Below are positions 10,228-22,139 of a stretch of DNA of 64,000 bases, piece after piece. Each line of letters starts with the position of its first letter. Positions within the stretch are counted from its first letter, which is position 1. The notes below the pieces were generated by a model. That model made no database searches, was not told where the DNA came from, and saw only the letters and a list, made by a program, of their open reading frames with translations. Position numbers and translations under genes: made by a program. The DNA is from Ilex aquifolium (lineage: Eukaryota > Streptophyta > Magnoliopsida > Aquifoliales > Aquifoliaceae). The DNA lies in contig OX637398.1 in the NCBI GenBank assembly GCA_951799425.1, positions 4,583,501 to 4,647,500 of the forward strand. Reading direction: 5' to 3'.

Positions 10228-13200
10228 ATGGACTCAGAACCAGCTTATTCATCACCTCTATCTAATGAAGATACGGAGTCTCCTGCTCCTAATGTGTCTG
10301 GGCAAGCTAGTTCTGCTTCTCCACACGAGTCACTTTCTATGTTATCCACATCGGGCCTATCATCTTGGGCCAGAGGTCTAACACTTCCGCAGCCCTTGGC
10401 GCCGGCACCAAAGGATTCAGAGACTGCCAGTGCTGAGAAGTCCACCTTTGCACGTCTTGCCAGTGGGCTTGGATTGAATTTGACTTCAAAAGCTTCTCAA
10501 CCCGATGATAGATCTGAAGACGCCTCAGCAACTGCACAATCAGGTGTTCTTGAGTCATTCACAAAAGGGTTAGTTGACTCATCCCTGAGTGCAGTGAAGG
10601 CAGTGCAAGTTAAGGCACGCCACATTGTCTCCCAAAACAAAAGAAGATACCAGGTAGCTTAGCTCAAATGTTAGCACTGCTGAGGTTTTCAAGTTCTTTT
10701 AGTCTGCTAATGATCTAAGAGGTCCACGAGTTGTGATTAATATTATACATTGAATTTGTGCTCTCATAATCCTCAATATTACTAGTTTATCGTTTTGTTT
10801 GGGGTATTCCTTCATTTATGTATGATAGTATGTCAGGAATTTATCTTGTGCCCCAGTTTCAGCTTTATCTCGTTTTTAATTTTGTGACAAACAATTGAAT
10901 TGTAATGGTAGGCCAAGGTAGGTTTCGTTGGAAAGGTTGTTGAAAGAGGAAGAAACGTAGTTTAAAGCAGATAGGTAAGAAGGGACTTAACATTCGAATG
11001 GGAGGGTGATTCATTTACCGACTGACAGGATTCTACTTTGGTATGAAGTTCAACTGATGTTTTCCAGAAGCCAATGATATCCAAGGTACGAATTTACATT
11101 TGGTACTGTGGAAAGACATGTCCTTTTCTGCAGTGGATAACCAGGTGTTGCCACTTGAACTTTCTAGAGAAAGTGAGTGTGGAGGAGAGTTTGGTGGGAC
11201 CAGTTCTAGTTAATTATTTTCCCCTTGCAATGATTGCTTCAGAAGAGGAGGAGACATCTTGGCATATAGATAGAGATATCTAATTGCGTTATGATCAATA
11301 TTAGCCAAACCACTTCCAATCTAGAGGTCTCATCAGGGGGCGTCAAGAAGATGCTATGAAGTTACTTAAGGATATTGGAAGACGATGGAAGTTTGAGAGG
11401 ATTTCAAAAAGAGAGTGGTGAGTTCAACCTCGAAGCAAAACATCATCACATTTTGATCAGACACGATATACATAGAAGTAGTGATGAAATCATGATGGTT
11501 TAGTTTTACCAAGTTATTCCTTCTTAGGGTGATTTGAGAGGACATTAATTTTTTGGGATGCTTTGTTGATTTATGTTCATTAATATCAGGATTGAGGTGT
11601 CACATGCAATTCAATTCTACCAAGTCTTTAGTACTCTTTAATTTTTACCATCTTGCAGAATTGGAAAGGATATCTATTTTTTCATCTATGGTGGCATTTC
11701 ATTCATTCTCAAAGCATGTTAATTATGAAGTTATTCACTTTGTTTGTTTGCATTTATTACTCGTTTTTACCTTCTTTGACTTTTGATTTCATTTCCTACT
11801 TTATTTCTGTCATTTATTTTATTGTCAACGAAGATATCATGGATTATATTATCACAACTTGATATTATTCTCAGGAGGGAGGTTTTGATTTGGATATGAC
11901 TTATATCACTGAAAATATAATTGCTATGGGGTTTCCTGCTGGTGATATGAGCTCTGGGTTCTTCGGATATGTTGAGGTAAAACGACTATTATGGTTTACA
12001 TTTTAAACTTTGTTGAGTCTAGTCACAGCAGTTTCTCTATTAATACCGTCATAGAAATGTGATGCAGGGGTTGTATCGAAATCACATGGAAGAAGTGATC
12101 AAGTTTTTTGAAACTCATCATAAGGTAGCATTCGAATTCTAGTTTACAATTGGAGCTGTTAGATGCCATGTATGTAGGGAGAGTTTAGTTTGATGCTCCC
12201 AAATAAAATTGTTTGCTTCTCCTCATTATCATGAGAAGATAATTTGGTTACCATTAGGTGCTATCTTTATTCTGGAAGAATGGTTATTGGGAGAATGTAA
12301 ATGAAAATCATGAAGGTATTGGTATTGATGCTTCCTTTCAAATATATTGACATTAATTATTATGTTTCAGAATGTTGTATGCCATGAGTCATGATGTAAA
12401 AGGTTCAGGTATGCTAAATTGAAGTGGTAGCTAATAGTTGGACCAGAGTATAAGACTAATGATGAATAAAAATCTAATAAACTTGAAGAAATAAGTGCAT
12501 TCTTGAGAGGCTAGAGGTGGCGCCATTGAGAATAAGATGTGGGGAATTCCTTTGGATTTGTTTTGTAACACGCAATAATGACAAATAAATCCACCGGTAA
12601 GGAATGATTTTCCAACATGAGGCTGCTACAAGGACAAGTGAAGAAAACCGAATTAACTTGAGTCGAGAGTATCGAGTATAGATAACTCATTGTGAGTCTT
12701 TCCCCCGGGGGGGGGGGGGGGGGGGAATATAACCTTATGTAAACTGCATGGTAAAAGGGTAGTGCTCCTGAATGTATTTTTCCCGGATAAATACCCTCCC
12801 AATTTTTTTTAAGCCCCGCTTGTTAATTTCATTTAACATTTTAATGTATTTTCTTCTTTACTCTGGTATTAATGTTATTGGCCTGTAGTAGTCTTTTGAT
12901 ATGTTCTTACTGAAATCATAGTCTGACTTTCCATCTTTAGCTTAATGTAATTTGAGTGCATGTGTATCTCTAATTTGGGCTTATTCCATTTTATTCGTTG
13001 TTTATTATTTATGGGAAATCTTTTTAATAAATGTTTTAAATGCAGGGAAAATACAAAGTATACAATCTTTGTTCTGAGAGGTTATATGATGCTTCACTAT
13101 TTGAGGGGAAGGTATTGTTTTCTCTGTTAATTAACTTTCGGTACTTGCCTTGAATTTGATATGACAGTTTGAGCCTAAACAAATTACCTGTAAGATCTAT

Positions 13201-16200
13201 ACTTGTGATATACTTGAGAAGCTTCAAATTTTACCATCAGCATAGTGAGCATGTAGTTAACCAAATCTAATAGCTTCGTTCGTGTCCAGTATCAATGGCT
13301 GATGTTCATCAGGCTATGTTCAATTTTTCTCCTTGGCTTTTGTCTGAATACTTGCAGTTCCCAATCTATACATTTGAAGTATGATTCTTCTTTTAATAAG
13401 TAAAATACCTACAAAAACCTGGTGTGAATACCAGGTATATGGGGTATGCATAGCACAACTTGGAAGCTCGAAGAAAAACCAGTACTAAGAATTTACTGAT
13501 CCGGATACTTCTCGTGAAAACAGAAAAGTGATCAAGCAAAAAAACTTCAATGGCAATGGGCAGAGAGGCCTTTCAACCATGTAAATCAACTTTGAGTGGT
13601 CCTAATTTTTCAATGTAGGATATAAGCTCTCTTCATATTTATGTCTCTCTTTCCAATTAAAGATCACCTGCTCATTTGATCTGGGCATGACCCAAGTTAC
13701 TCAACTGAGGGTAGAAGCCTGGACCATACTCCATTGCCACACCACAATGGAGTGATAAATGTTTCACTGTCTCCTCCGCATCCTTGGACACACAACACTA
13801 GTTGTAATGATATTGCCTCTGCATCTCAGGTCGTCCAAGGTGAGAATTGTTTTTCAGGATTGCGGACCGCACAAAAAAGGGACTTCTTATGGAATCCTTT
13901 AGTATGTATGATGCCCTTCAATGGAAAGGCGGTGACAGTGCCTCCAGGAAGTGTCATGGTTGACACTTGCATAAGAGTTCATTAAGGTTACTTTCCCAGT
14001 TTGACAATCAGTCCTTCCAAAGTTTATGATATTAGTTATTCCTTGGATTGTATTCCCAGATACATGTAATCCAGAAAACAAAGTCAGCCAGAGGCTATCT
14101 TTGACCGAGCAAATAAAGGCAAACCCTTATATCATCAATAGAGATTTGAGTTCATGCTATTTTTTCAATCCATACTATTTGTGCACAGCTTGAGGTGCTG
14201 ATGCATGGTCAATAATGAAATTTTATATTCCTTGGGAAGCTAATAATGGATAGGGGGCCACTTGTTGAAGGTATATACCTTTTGGTGACTATGCTTTATA
14301 ACCATCCACCTTTTTGGAAGAATAAGCATTCCAAATCTAATGTACAAATCTAATGTGGACAAGTGATTTTACAGCTACTTCCTTTTTATGGATATGTTAT
14401 GGACTTGTAGCTTCTTCTATGTTTGATTTTTCTGACTGTTTGTCCAGGTTGCGTCTTTCCCATTTGATGACCATAATTGCCCCCCTATTCACCTTATACC
14501 GTTGTTTTGTCAAAGTGCTTACTCATGGTTGAAGGAGGACATTCTGAATGTGGTAGTTGTTCATTGTAAAGCTGGTAAGGCAAGGACAGGATTAATGATT
14601 TGTAGCCTTCTTCTCTTCTTAAAGGTCAGATTCAATAATCATCCACATGATGATGCTAAAGTACTTCAGTGCCAAAGATTTGTATGTTAGATTTGTTTCA
14701 TCTGTTATTTTGTAACTCTTTGTTATTTTGCTTGCCGTCTTTCTGCAGTTTTTCCCAACAGCCGAGGATTGCATTGATTATTATAACCAGAAAAGATGTG
14801 TGGATGGGAAGGGTCTGGTTCACCCTAGTCAAATTGTGAGTTCCACACTTCCGTCGGATATTGGTATTGTGTTGAGTTTAGATTATATATGTCTAGTAAT
14901 TCATTAAGTTCTTTGCTTTTCCTAGAGGTATGTAAAATACTTTGAGCACATCTTAACACACTTCAATGGTGAAAATCCGCCCGGACGTAGGTACTCTTCT
15001 GATGATTTATTTACAAAATGCATCAGTTTGATCTTTGGTAAGGTACTCAATTACCTTTTTACAGGTGCATGTTAAGGGGTTTTCGTCTCCACAAGTGCCC
15101 ATCGTGGATTAGGCCCTCCATTACTATATCCAATCATAGTGGTAGTCTACGACATCTTCTTGTGGCTTATTTTATTTATTTTTTTGTATGACGATATTTT
15201 GACTGCTCTGAATTTTAAGAATTTTTTTTGTGGTGCTCAGTCTCCTTTGGGATCCCTCACTTTAGGTCCCTTTGGTTTGCTTTGATGCACATGCAATTAT
15301 TTATAAAACTTTGATCTTCTGCAAACAACTTCACAAGCTCTCTATTGTGATATAAACCTTGGTTTGTTTGTAGAATAAGTTAAAACAGATAAGGGTAGAA
15401 TGGTAAGTTGTATATTGAGGTAAGGAAGAAATAAGTTAGGGTTCACAACCCACATTCTTGATGTCTATGGTTGCAACTTTCACATCAAGAAAAGCTACAC
15501 ATGCTCATATAGGCATGTTACAAAGCCATTCAATAAAACATGCAGCAATTGCAAAAACCATCCACCTACAAGAGATTTTATAAGCAAACCTTCATTTATG
15601 GGGTAGCACCTATGTTTGAAGTGTTTTTGCTCGCATGTATAATTTTGTGTGTCTGTCTTGAGAGAGGGAGAGAATTAACGAGCCTGCAACTTTGTTTAGC
15701 GTGAAAGATTGCTGAGTCATGTGGGTGCATTTATATACCTTTTATGTTACATTCCTTTGTTGAAGGCTTAGACAGGAAACTTTAACTCTCATGCCAATAG
15801 CGCAATGCTACATAAAATGCTAGTCCTAATTGCTCCATGTTGCTTTTATCTTTTGAGTACTGTACGTGGTTAAGTGACAGAGAGAGATGGTTATGAATTT
15901 GTAGGAATATTATTTTCAACGAGAAAGCATCCAAAAACTAAGGATCTAATGGTAATTGTCCTCTGAATCATTTGGTTGGATTATGAGGTATTAGATTGAT
16001 ATCAGTGCAGAATTGCTTGCATGAGCCTACTGATAGTTGTTTGCAATTCTGCAGCCGGAAGATTTCTGGATTCGTGCGCCAAGAAAAGGAATTGTAGTTT
16101 TTGCTCTACCAAGGGAGCATGGTCTAACAGAGTTGGTGGGGGACTTCAAAATACACTTCCATGAACGCCAAGGAGACTTCTACTGGTCTGTTAAGACTAT

Positions 16201-18248
16201 TAACCTTCTTTTCTCTATTCAGTAATATATATTATCATGAAAAACACACCCTATGCATCCAGATTTTCATGAATGCTATTCTAATTTGTTGGAAAGACGA
16301 ATCAATCTATACGACAGTAAATTTTGAACAAAAACCATCCAAATATTGCTAGGATTTCACTCTGCCTAGAATGTGCTGTGGCTTGAACTCTTTTGATGAG
16401 TATATAAATGGGTGAATTTCCATGGGACCCCTCGAGTTTTGTAAAAACATGGTGACCTCTAACATTTGTAAAATGACACGATGACCATTGCCTTTGAAAT
16501 ATTGTAATGGATGAAAATAGAGTCATAATATTATCCCTTATTCTCGTGGAACGAAAATAATCCTGATTGGGCTGAAAAGACCGGCATCCAAACACCCCCC
16601 TTCTTTTGTCCCTGGGCTTTTTCTCTCTGACTGCTAATTGATCTATTCTCACGCAATGCATACACAAACACCCCACACACAAGCCCTGCCTTAGCAAGCA
16701 GCTCCCCCCATCCCACCCCCCTTATGTTTTCAAGCAACTCATGATATCTCACACAAACATCTCGTAAGCAGTGCACACAGGGGGAGAGATATATGTGACT
16801 TGTGCAAGGAATCTTTTCCTTATGTCAGTATTGGATTGCTTTAGAATATCTGAATTAGGTTGCTAAACAGCACTATCACAGAATAAAGAGTGGCTATGTG
16901 ACTATAGGCTGATTAATTTCCCAGGGGCCAAGCTAACCTAGCCCAATTTCCATTGGAAATTTTCAGTTTCAGGGTCGCAAAAAATATTTAGATAATTTTC
17001 ACTCTTTAGACAAAAAATATAATTGATTTTGACTAAAAATTATGATATTGTCCAGTGATAATTACTAAGTTGGACCAAGGATAAATGAGTTATTTTTCAA
17101 TTAAAATATTAGCTTGTGATTACCATGTCACTTTACAGATGTTAAGGGATGGTTGTGCTATTTCGATCAAAACTTAGAGGATCTGAGTGAATATCTTCCC
17201 GTATAAACTGCTACGCTTATTTTGAATATTCACTTTCTTCCCTTGCAGTTGGTTAAACACGACGCTGATGGAAAATAGGGTGACCCTTAATGCTTCTGAT
17301 CTTGATGGCTTTGACAAGGTAAATAAGGCACTCCCTGTCCAATGATACCTTGTTGACGTTTATAAGAGTGAACACTCAGATGAAAATATTTCCTTGCTTT
17401 CATTGCTTGATATGTGTACACTATATATAAGAAAAGGATTGCAACAGAAGATTACAACAGAGAGGGGATTGGTCTTATCTTTATCACAATGAATACGATT
17501 TAATTTGAAATTTAAGAATTCAATCCTTATCTCTTAACAACGTTTGACCAAGTTATGTTTTCCCAGTTGTTCTTGTTGTGAATTCATACTTATTTTTCCT
17601 TTTGAGATGGTAAGAGGTTTAACCATGGGTTGTCTTTCCTCTTCATTTTTTGTGTTGTTTTATCCTCTTAATTTTGGTCCTTTCTTTGCTTAATGTCATT
17701 CACTTGGCACCTTTGCCTTTCACTGTCTGTTGCAGAGGAAATTTCCCTCCCCAGGGTTCCAGGTCGAGGTTGTTATGGTAGACTATGATGGTACCATTCC
17801 AACAAGGTACAAAACTGACAATGCCAGCAGTGGATCTGATGGAAGATCAGATAATAATATCGCCTCAACTGATGGTGTTACAGCTAATTCTGACAAAAAT
17901 AAGGTCTCAGGCGACCACAACAACGATGATGTGTTCTCCGATAGTGACGGAGAGGAAAATGTGTCGTCGAGGAGCAGCCTAGCTCATGCAGCCTCCGGCA
18001 AACTAACTGCTGCACCTCTTAAATCGGGCACCACAGTGGAGCAAATTGCTACATTAACACACGGGACTGGACAACTTTCTATTGAGAGCCAGGAGCCCAC
18101 AGGTACTAACATTTCCAATGCAGCCAAAATTGATGGCGTTGAGAGATCTGCTTCAATCCCTAACCTGGCCTCGGATGATATTAAGGCAATCGCAGCTGAT
18201 GCTTCAGTCTTCACTTTTGGAGACGAAGACGATTATGAAAGTGAGTGA
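10228..18248 (+). CDS. PTEN2: PTEN2-like phosphatidylinositol 3-phosphatase / dual-specificity phosphatase, 12 exons
   Basis: Exons: 10228-10653, 11875-11976, 12068-12124, 13046-13111, 14448-14624, 14749-14835, 14926-14990, 15065-15141, 15905-15951, 16055-16185, 17249-17318 and 17736-18248. All junctions are GT-AG and keep one open frame of 605 residues, close to plant PTEN2 length. Residues 1-142 are a Ser/Pro-rich plant-type extension. The phosphatase domain (about 143-305) has the P-loop HCKAGKARTG at 256-265, with catalytic Cys257 and Arg263, and a DDHN motif upstream. The C2 domain follows (CMLRGFRLHK, SITISNHS, QVEVVMVDYDG), then an acidic Ser/Asp-rich tail from about 460. The family removes the 3-phosphate of phosphoinositides at membranes. 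Ala262 stands where human PTEN has Gly129. The ATG at 10228 directly follows a likely 5' UTR intron acceptor (CTGGCAG at 10226). No break is seen. Confidence 0.95.
12702..12725. repeat. C5-G19 homopolymer tract
   Basis: Five C followed by nineteen G, in intron 3 of the PTEN2-like gene. Confidence 0.9.
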
Positions 18249-18431
18249 AGTGATTATTGATTCATTAGGTGCGCTAGATTGTTTTAAGTCCAGACAATTT
18301 GGAACAAATAAACTCTTTTTTGCATGAATCATTTAAACGAATGCACTTTGTTCTAAAGCACAAACAAAACAAAGCGATATCCCTTGCTCCCCCATGTTTC
18401 AAATTCATGATCTTTCGCCAGTACCATTCAT

Positions 18432-18467
<36 letters not shown>

Positions 18468-19208
18468 CCCCAAAAAAAAAAAAAACACCCCACCACCCAC
18501 ACAGAGAAATCCACCCCCCACAGCAGCTCTTTATAATCCTGTCTAAAATGCAGATTTTCCGATTCTTTCGGCTCAGTTCTTGCTTCTACGTTTCAGTCCC
18601 TTTCAGATGACCAACACAGCAAGCATACACCAATGTTCCAGATGACCAACATAAAAATACAAGGAATGCATCATCGAGAAACTAAACACAATTGTGTTCG
18701 AACATATGCCGCACTGAAAGATAAACAATAGGTTCTCTTCTCATTGTCAAGCAAAAAAGGGTGTTCCAATATCTTCTGATCGCATTAACAGGCATCAAGA
18801 CAATAAGGATGACATTTTGTTTTTCTAAATCCAGAATCCAAAAGCTATAAAATGTGCATGCAACGGAAGCTTCAACATGTAATGCTAGATACACAACTAA
18901 TTGAAACTATACACCATTCAAATCTCAGTCATTGCTAAACCACTCCTACACATCAAAACATCAAAATAACATAGAAAATACATGTCGAACAAGTTGTAAA
19001 AATACATAGAATTGGTAGATATGGCTATGTGAAATGGACATAGAAAACTTTCTCAGTATGACATTTGCACAATTGCATTAGGAAGACAAAAGAAGACGCC
19101 ATAAAACCAAATTCCTAGAAACCAACAACAGAAGCTTTAACACCAATCAAAGCAACAACTTGAGGTAAACAGCACAAGATGAGTTCCTTCTACCATTGTT
19201 CAGATCAT
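18249..19208. other. Convergent 3' UTR interval
   Basis: The 960 bp between the stop codons of the PTEN2-like (+) and F-box (-) genes presumably hold both 3' UTRs. A large poly(C)/poly(A) tract lies at 18433-18485. Short open frames here have no family signature. Confidence 0.6.
18433..18485. repeat. Poly(C)33 tract followed by poly(A)
   Basis: Thirty-three C, then AACCCC, then fourteen A: the longest of the C-to-A tracts. It lies about 185 bp past the PTEN2-like stop codon. Confidence 0.9.
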
Positions 19209-20843
19209 TCATTCACGACCATTGGAGCTACTAGTCGCATTTGACCACCTCCTGAAAGTGCAAGGCACTAGGCTCCTACCCCCAAAAAGCCCAAACCTAG
19301 TCTTCAACCCCGATGAACGACCATGACTATTGCTACTCGACGCAACACCAACATCAGCATTAGCAGCAACAGCCACTCTGCTCAGTATACTAGGAAACTC
19401 CACACCATCCTCTTGTACTCCACCATCACTTGTACTCGCATCTGCCGCCTCAGCTTCAACCTCTTCCACATCAAAATTAACTGTCAAGAACGGCCTCCTC
19501 ACCCTCAACCAATCCGCAAGCTCGTTAGTCACTCCCCTACACTTCTTAACCTTTATTTTCACCAAATTAGGACAACCCAAAGCAAATGTCTCAATCCCCA
19601 GATCCGATACTGGACAACCCTTAATACAAATCTTCTTTAGTGCTAAACATTTGGTACCAATGCACGAAATCTCTGCATCCCCAATTGTTTCACTACCACA
19701 AAGCGCCAATCTTTCCAGTTTTTGACAATTAGAAACAATGGCTTCCAGGCTTATAGAAGTAGGGTTTACACCAATAAGTACCAATTCCTGAAGATTGGTA
19801 CTATGCTTAGCAATTGCAGATAACCCTTGATTGCCTATCCGATTAGTCCTCCAACCATCAATATGAAGTTTTCTCAACAGCTTACAATGCTCAGCCATGG
19901 CAACTATACCCACATCAGTGACTTCAGGAGTCTTAACCAGATTCAAAATCTCCAAATCTGAGCATTTTGATATCGCGGAAACGCCAATATCACTCACTTG
20001 AAGCCTCTCCAAATGAATCTCAGTCAAACAATTTTCCCGATTCGTGATCGTTTCCAAAAGCCTGTCCCAATCACCTAAACAACGCAACAATTTCAATGTC
20101 CTCAAATTCTTCGATCCAATGATTAACGGTCCAAAACACTGTCCATTGTAAAGCTCTTTTAGGCATATAGATTTGAGAGATGAAGCCGCCATCCCGGGAC
20201 CGATCGGCTCGGCGGCGACCCCGTCGTTGATTCCACGGAGGCGTTTAACGGAGAGTTCTTCGAGAGATGAACAGTGATCGAGTAAAGCGTTCATGCCTTT
20301 AGCTCCGAACATGCAAGATCCAGAGGAAAATTTCTTCAAATTCTTACAATTTTGTGCGAAACCGGCCATTCCGACATCGGTGAGTTCGCGGCAGCCACGG
20401 AGCTTGAAGCGCATGAGGTTACGACATTTCTGGGATATTAGGATCAAAGCGTCGTCGTTTATGCTGATAGATCGGCGGTCGCATCGGAGAGCGAGTTTAG
20501 TTACCGAGTCAAAGCGAGAGAAGAGGTAGGGAATATGAAGGAGGAGCTCCGATTGGGCGCTAAGAGCGAGGCGGAGGCGACTCTGGCCTTCCACGCGAAG
20601 CCACCGCTGGCAGACGAGGGAGCAGCGTTTCCGATCGCCGGAGCTCAGTGACTGGAACACAATCGCCAAGCATTCGTCTGGTAGTTCGGAGATGTAGTCT
20701 TGATCGACGAAATTTCCCTCGGAAAATGAGGTATTTCCTTCATTTGACATTACAGAGCTGGTAGTGCGGTGGTGGCTGGGGTTAGGGCTACGGTAGTTTG
20801 ATCCACCGGGAGATACCCCGTGGATCGAAGAGGACTGACCCAT
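19209..20843 (-). CDS. SKIP2: F-box/LRR protein, SKIP2/VFB type (single exon)
   Basis: An uninterrupted 544-codon frame. The first ATG at 20843 gives MGQSSS; the in-frame TTG one codon earlier is not a start. Residues 51-90 form an F-box (ISELPDECLAIVFQSLSSGD, then RCSLVCQRWL), which binds the ASK/SKP1 subunit of an SCF ubiquitin ligase. About 95-470 is a run of AMN1/FBL-type leucine-rich repeats with the usual CxxL and LTDVG spacing, which would bind substrate. A Ser/Gly-rich acidic tail follows. Architecture, length and lack of introns fit plant SKIP2 and the VIER F-BOX proteins, linked in Arabidopsis to auxin-related growth. The N-terminus fits the MGxxxS N-myristoylation pattern. The substrate is unknown. 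It converges on the PTEN2-like gene. Confidence 0.93.
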   Translation of the reverse strand: MGQSSSIHGVSPGGSNYRSPNPSHHRTTSSVMSNEGNTSFSEGNFVDQDYISELPDECLAIVFQSLSSGDRKRCSLVCQRWLRVEGQSRLRLALSAQSELLLHIPYLFSRFDSVTKLALRCDRRSISINDDALILISQKCRNLMRFKLRGCRELTDVGMAGFAQNCKNLKKFSSGSCMFGAKGMNALLDHCSSLEELSVKRLRGINDGVAAEPIGPGMAASSLKSICLKELYNGQCFGPLIIGSKNLRTLKLLRCLGDWDRLLETITNRENCLTEIHLERLQVSDIGVSAISKCSDLEILNLVKTPEVTDVGIVAMAEHCKLLRKLHIDGWRTNRIGNQGLSAIAKHSTNLQELVLIGVNPTSISLEAIVSNCQKLERLALCGSETIGDAEISCIGTKCLALKKICIKGCPVSDLGIETFALGCPNLVKIKVKKCRGVTNELADWLRVRRPFLTVNFDVEEVEAEAADASTSDGGVQEDGVEFPSILSRVAVAANADVGVASSSNSHGRSSGLKTRFGLFGGRSLVPCTFRRWSNATSSSNGRE

Positions 20844-22060
20844 CAAAGATCAGGTTGCTGTATGGACTGCGCCGTCGTAGAGGGTGGAAAGTCGTGGTTG
20901 TTATAGTTGAGATTTTTGGAGATGTGATTTAATAAGGATCAGGTTCGTGGGGTTTTGAGTATTGACCCGTCAAAAGGGGTTGTGGGGACTCTGCGCGTCC
21001 TTGTAGTCGTAACAACCACCGTCACGGCCGACTAGTGGTGGACCACCGTCATCGGCGGTGGATCCATTTTTCTGTGTGGGGTATGGATTCGAGTAGGGAA
21101 GATGAATGGTATGACATTCGACGAGAGGGCTATTTAGTCTTTTTGACGTGAATCAAGGGACGTTGATTCCGAGTTTGCGGCTGGGTGATAATGACTCAGT
21201 TGAATTGACCGAGTCACTCCTTTTTCTGTGAACTTGAATTCAATACGTGGCCAACTGGGGAGGTTGTTCAAATGAAACTTCAAATCGACGGGTAAGCGTT
21301 TTATGCTTGTGAGCACCCACCCACTATCTCTCCACAATTAGAAAACATAATCATTGCATCCTAAGTATAATGTTTTTAGTCTTCTCCGAAGATTAGATTA
21401 TTTTTAGAGATAGTGTTTAGCCTTAGAATTTTTAGTCTATTTAGATTTCCGTGATTATAGTGTGATATTGAGTAAAATATGTATATATCTATTTTTGTGT
21501 GTTCATATAAAAAAACACAATAAAATAAAATTTCATATCGATTGTAATAAGAGATTCAAATTTGAGTCTATCACATTACAAAATTTTTAAAATACTAAGG
21601 GTGCAATTTGAGAATTAAATTTTTTTAGTATATTAATTAAGAATTTAAATATTTATACAATTTAAATGTCTTAACGTGAAATTAACTCAATTTTTTTTAT
21701 TAAACTCTATTATAGCGTAAATAATTATTATGTGAATTTAAAAATAATATAATATCATCTTCTTTAATATCGAGAAGCAACACCCCCTAGTGGACGTTCC
21801 ATCGTCATCGAGATTCTAATTATGTTTGTATACTTTACCAAAAGAGAAACGTTCAAAAAGTTGAGTGGAACCAATGAATATTCAAACACCCAAGACCAAA
21901 CACCCAAGACCTGCCTTAGATCAGGGGTTAGAGTTAGATCTTTGAACCTGTCATGTGACTCATGTGAAATGCAGTTGATTATTCTAACTCACTACCAAAC
22001 AAAATTGAATGGCTTTTCACCTTGCCTTTCGTACAGGCTAAATCATTCTTATTACCAGAA
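20844..22060. other. F-box gene promoter and intergenic sequence
   Basis: Upstream of the minus-strand F-box gene. No clear TATA box was identified. The sequence becomes AT-rich beyond 21.3 kb and nothing coding is supported. Confidence 0.5.
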
Positions 22061-22070
22061 GGGTCCTCAC

Positions 22071-22137
22071 CCCTTTAATTTTTTTTATCTTATTTAAAGT
22101 AAAAAAAATTAAATAAGATAAAAAAAAAAATTAAGGG
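22071..22137. repeat. AT-rich perfect-stem hairpin (MITE-like core)
   Basis: A left arm of about 27 nt (CCCTTTAATT, T-run, ATCTTATTTAA) faces its near-exact complement (TTAAATAAGAT, A-run, TTAAGGG) across an 11-nt spacer. Flanks such as CCTCACC and GATGAAAATAACCCC are weakly complementary, so this may be the centre of a small MITE. Confidence 0.7.
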
Positions 22138-22139
22138 AT

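Noticed and set aside
13734..13985. 83-codon frame in intron 4 of the PTEN2-like gene
   Set aside because: The flanking PTEN2 exons join in phase without it, and no family features are seen; at most a repeat remnant.
16384..16790. Open minus-strand frames in intron 10 of the PTEN2-like gene
   Set aside because: The two frames overlap each other, show no domain, and the PTEN2 exons splice cleanly around them; possibly an old repeat.
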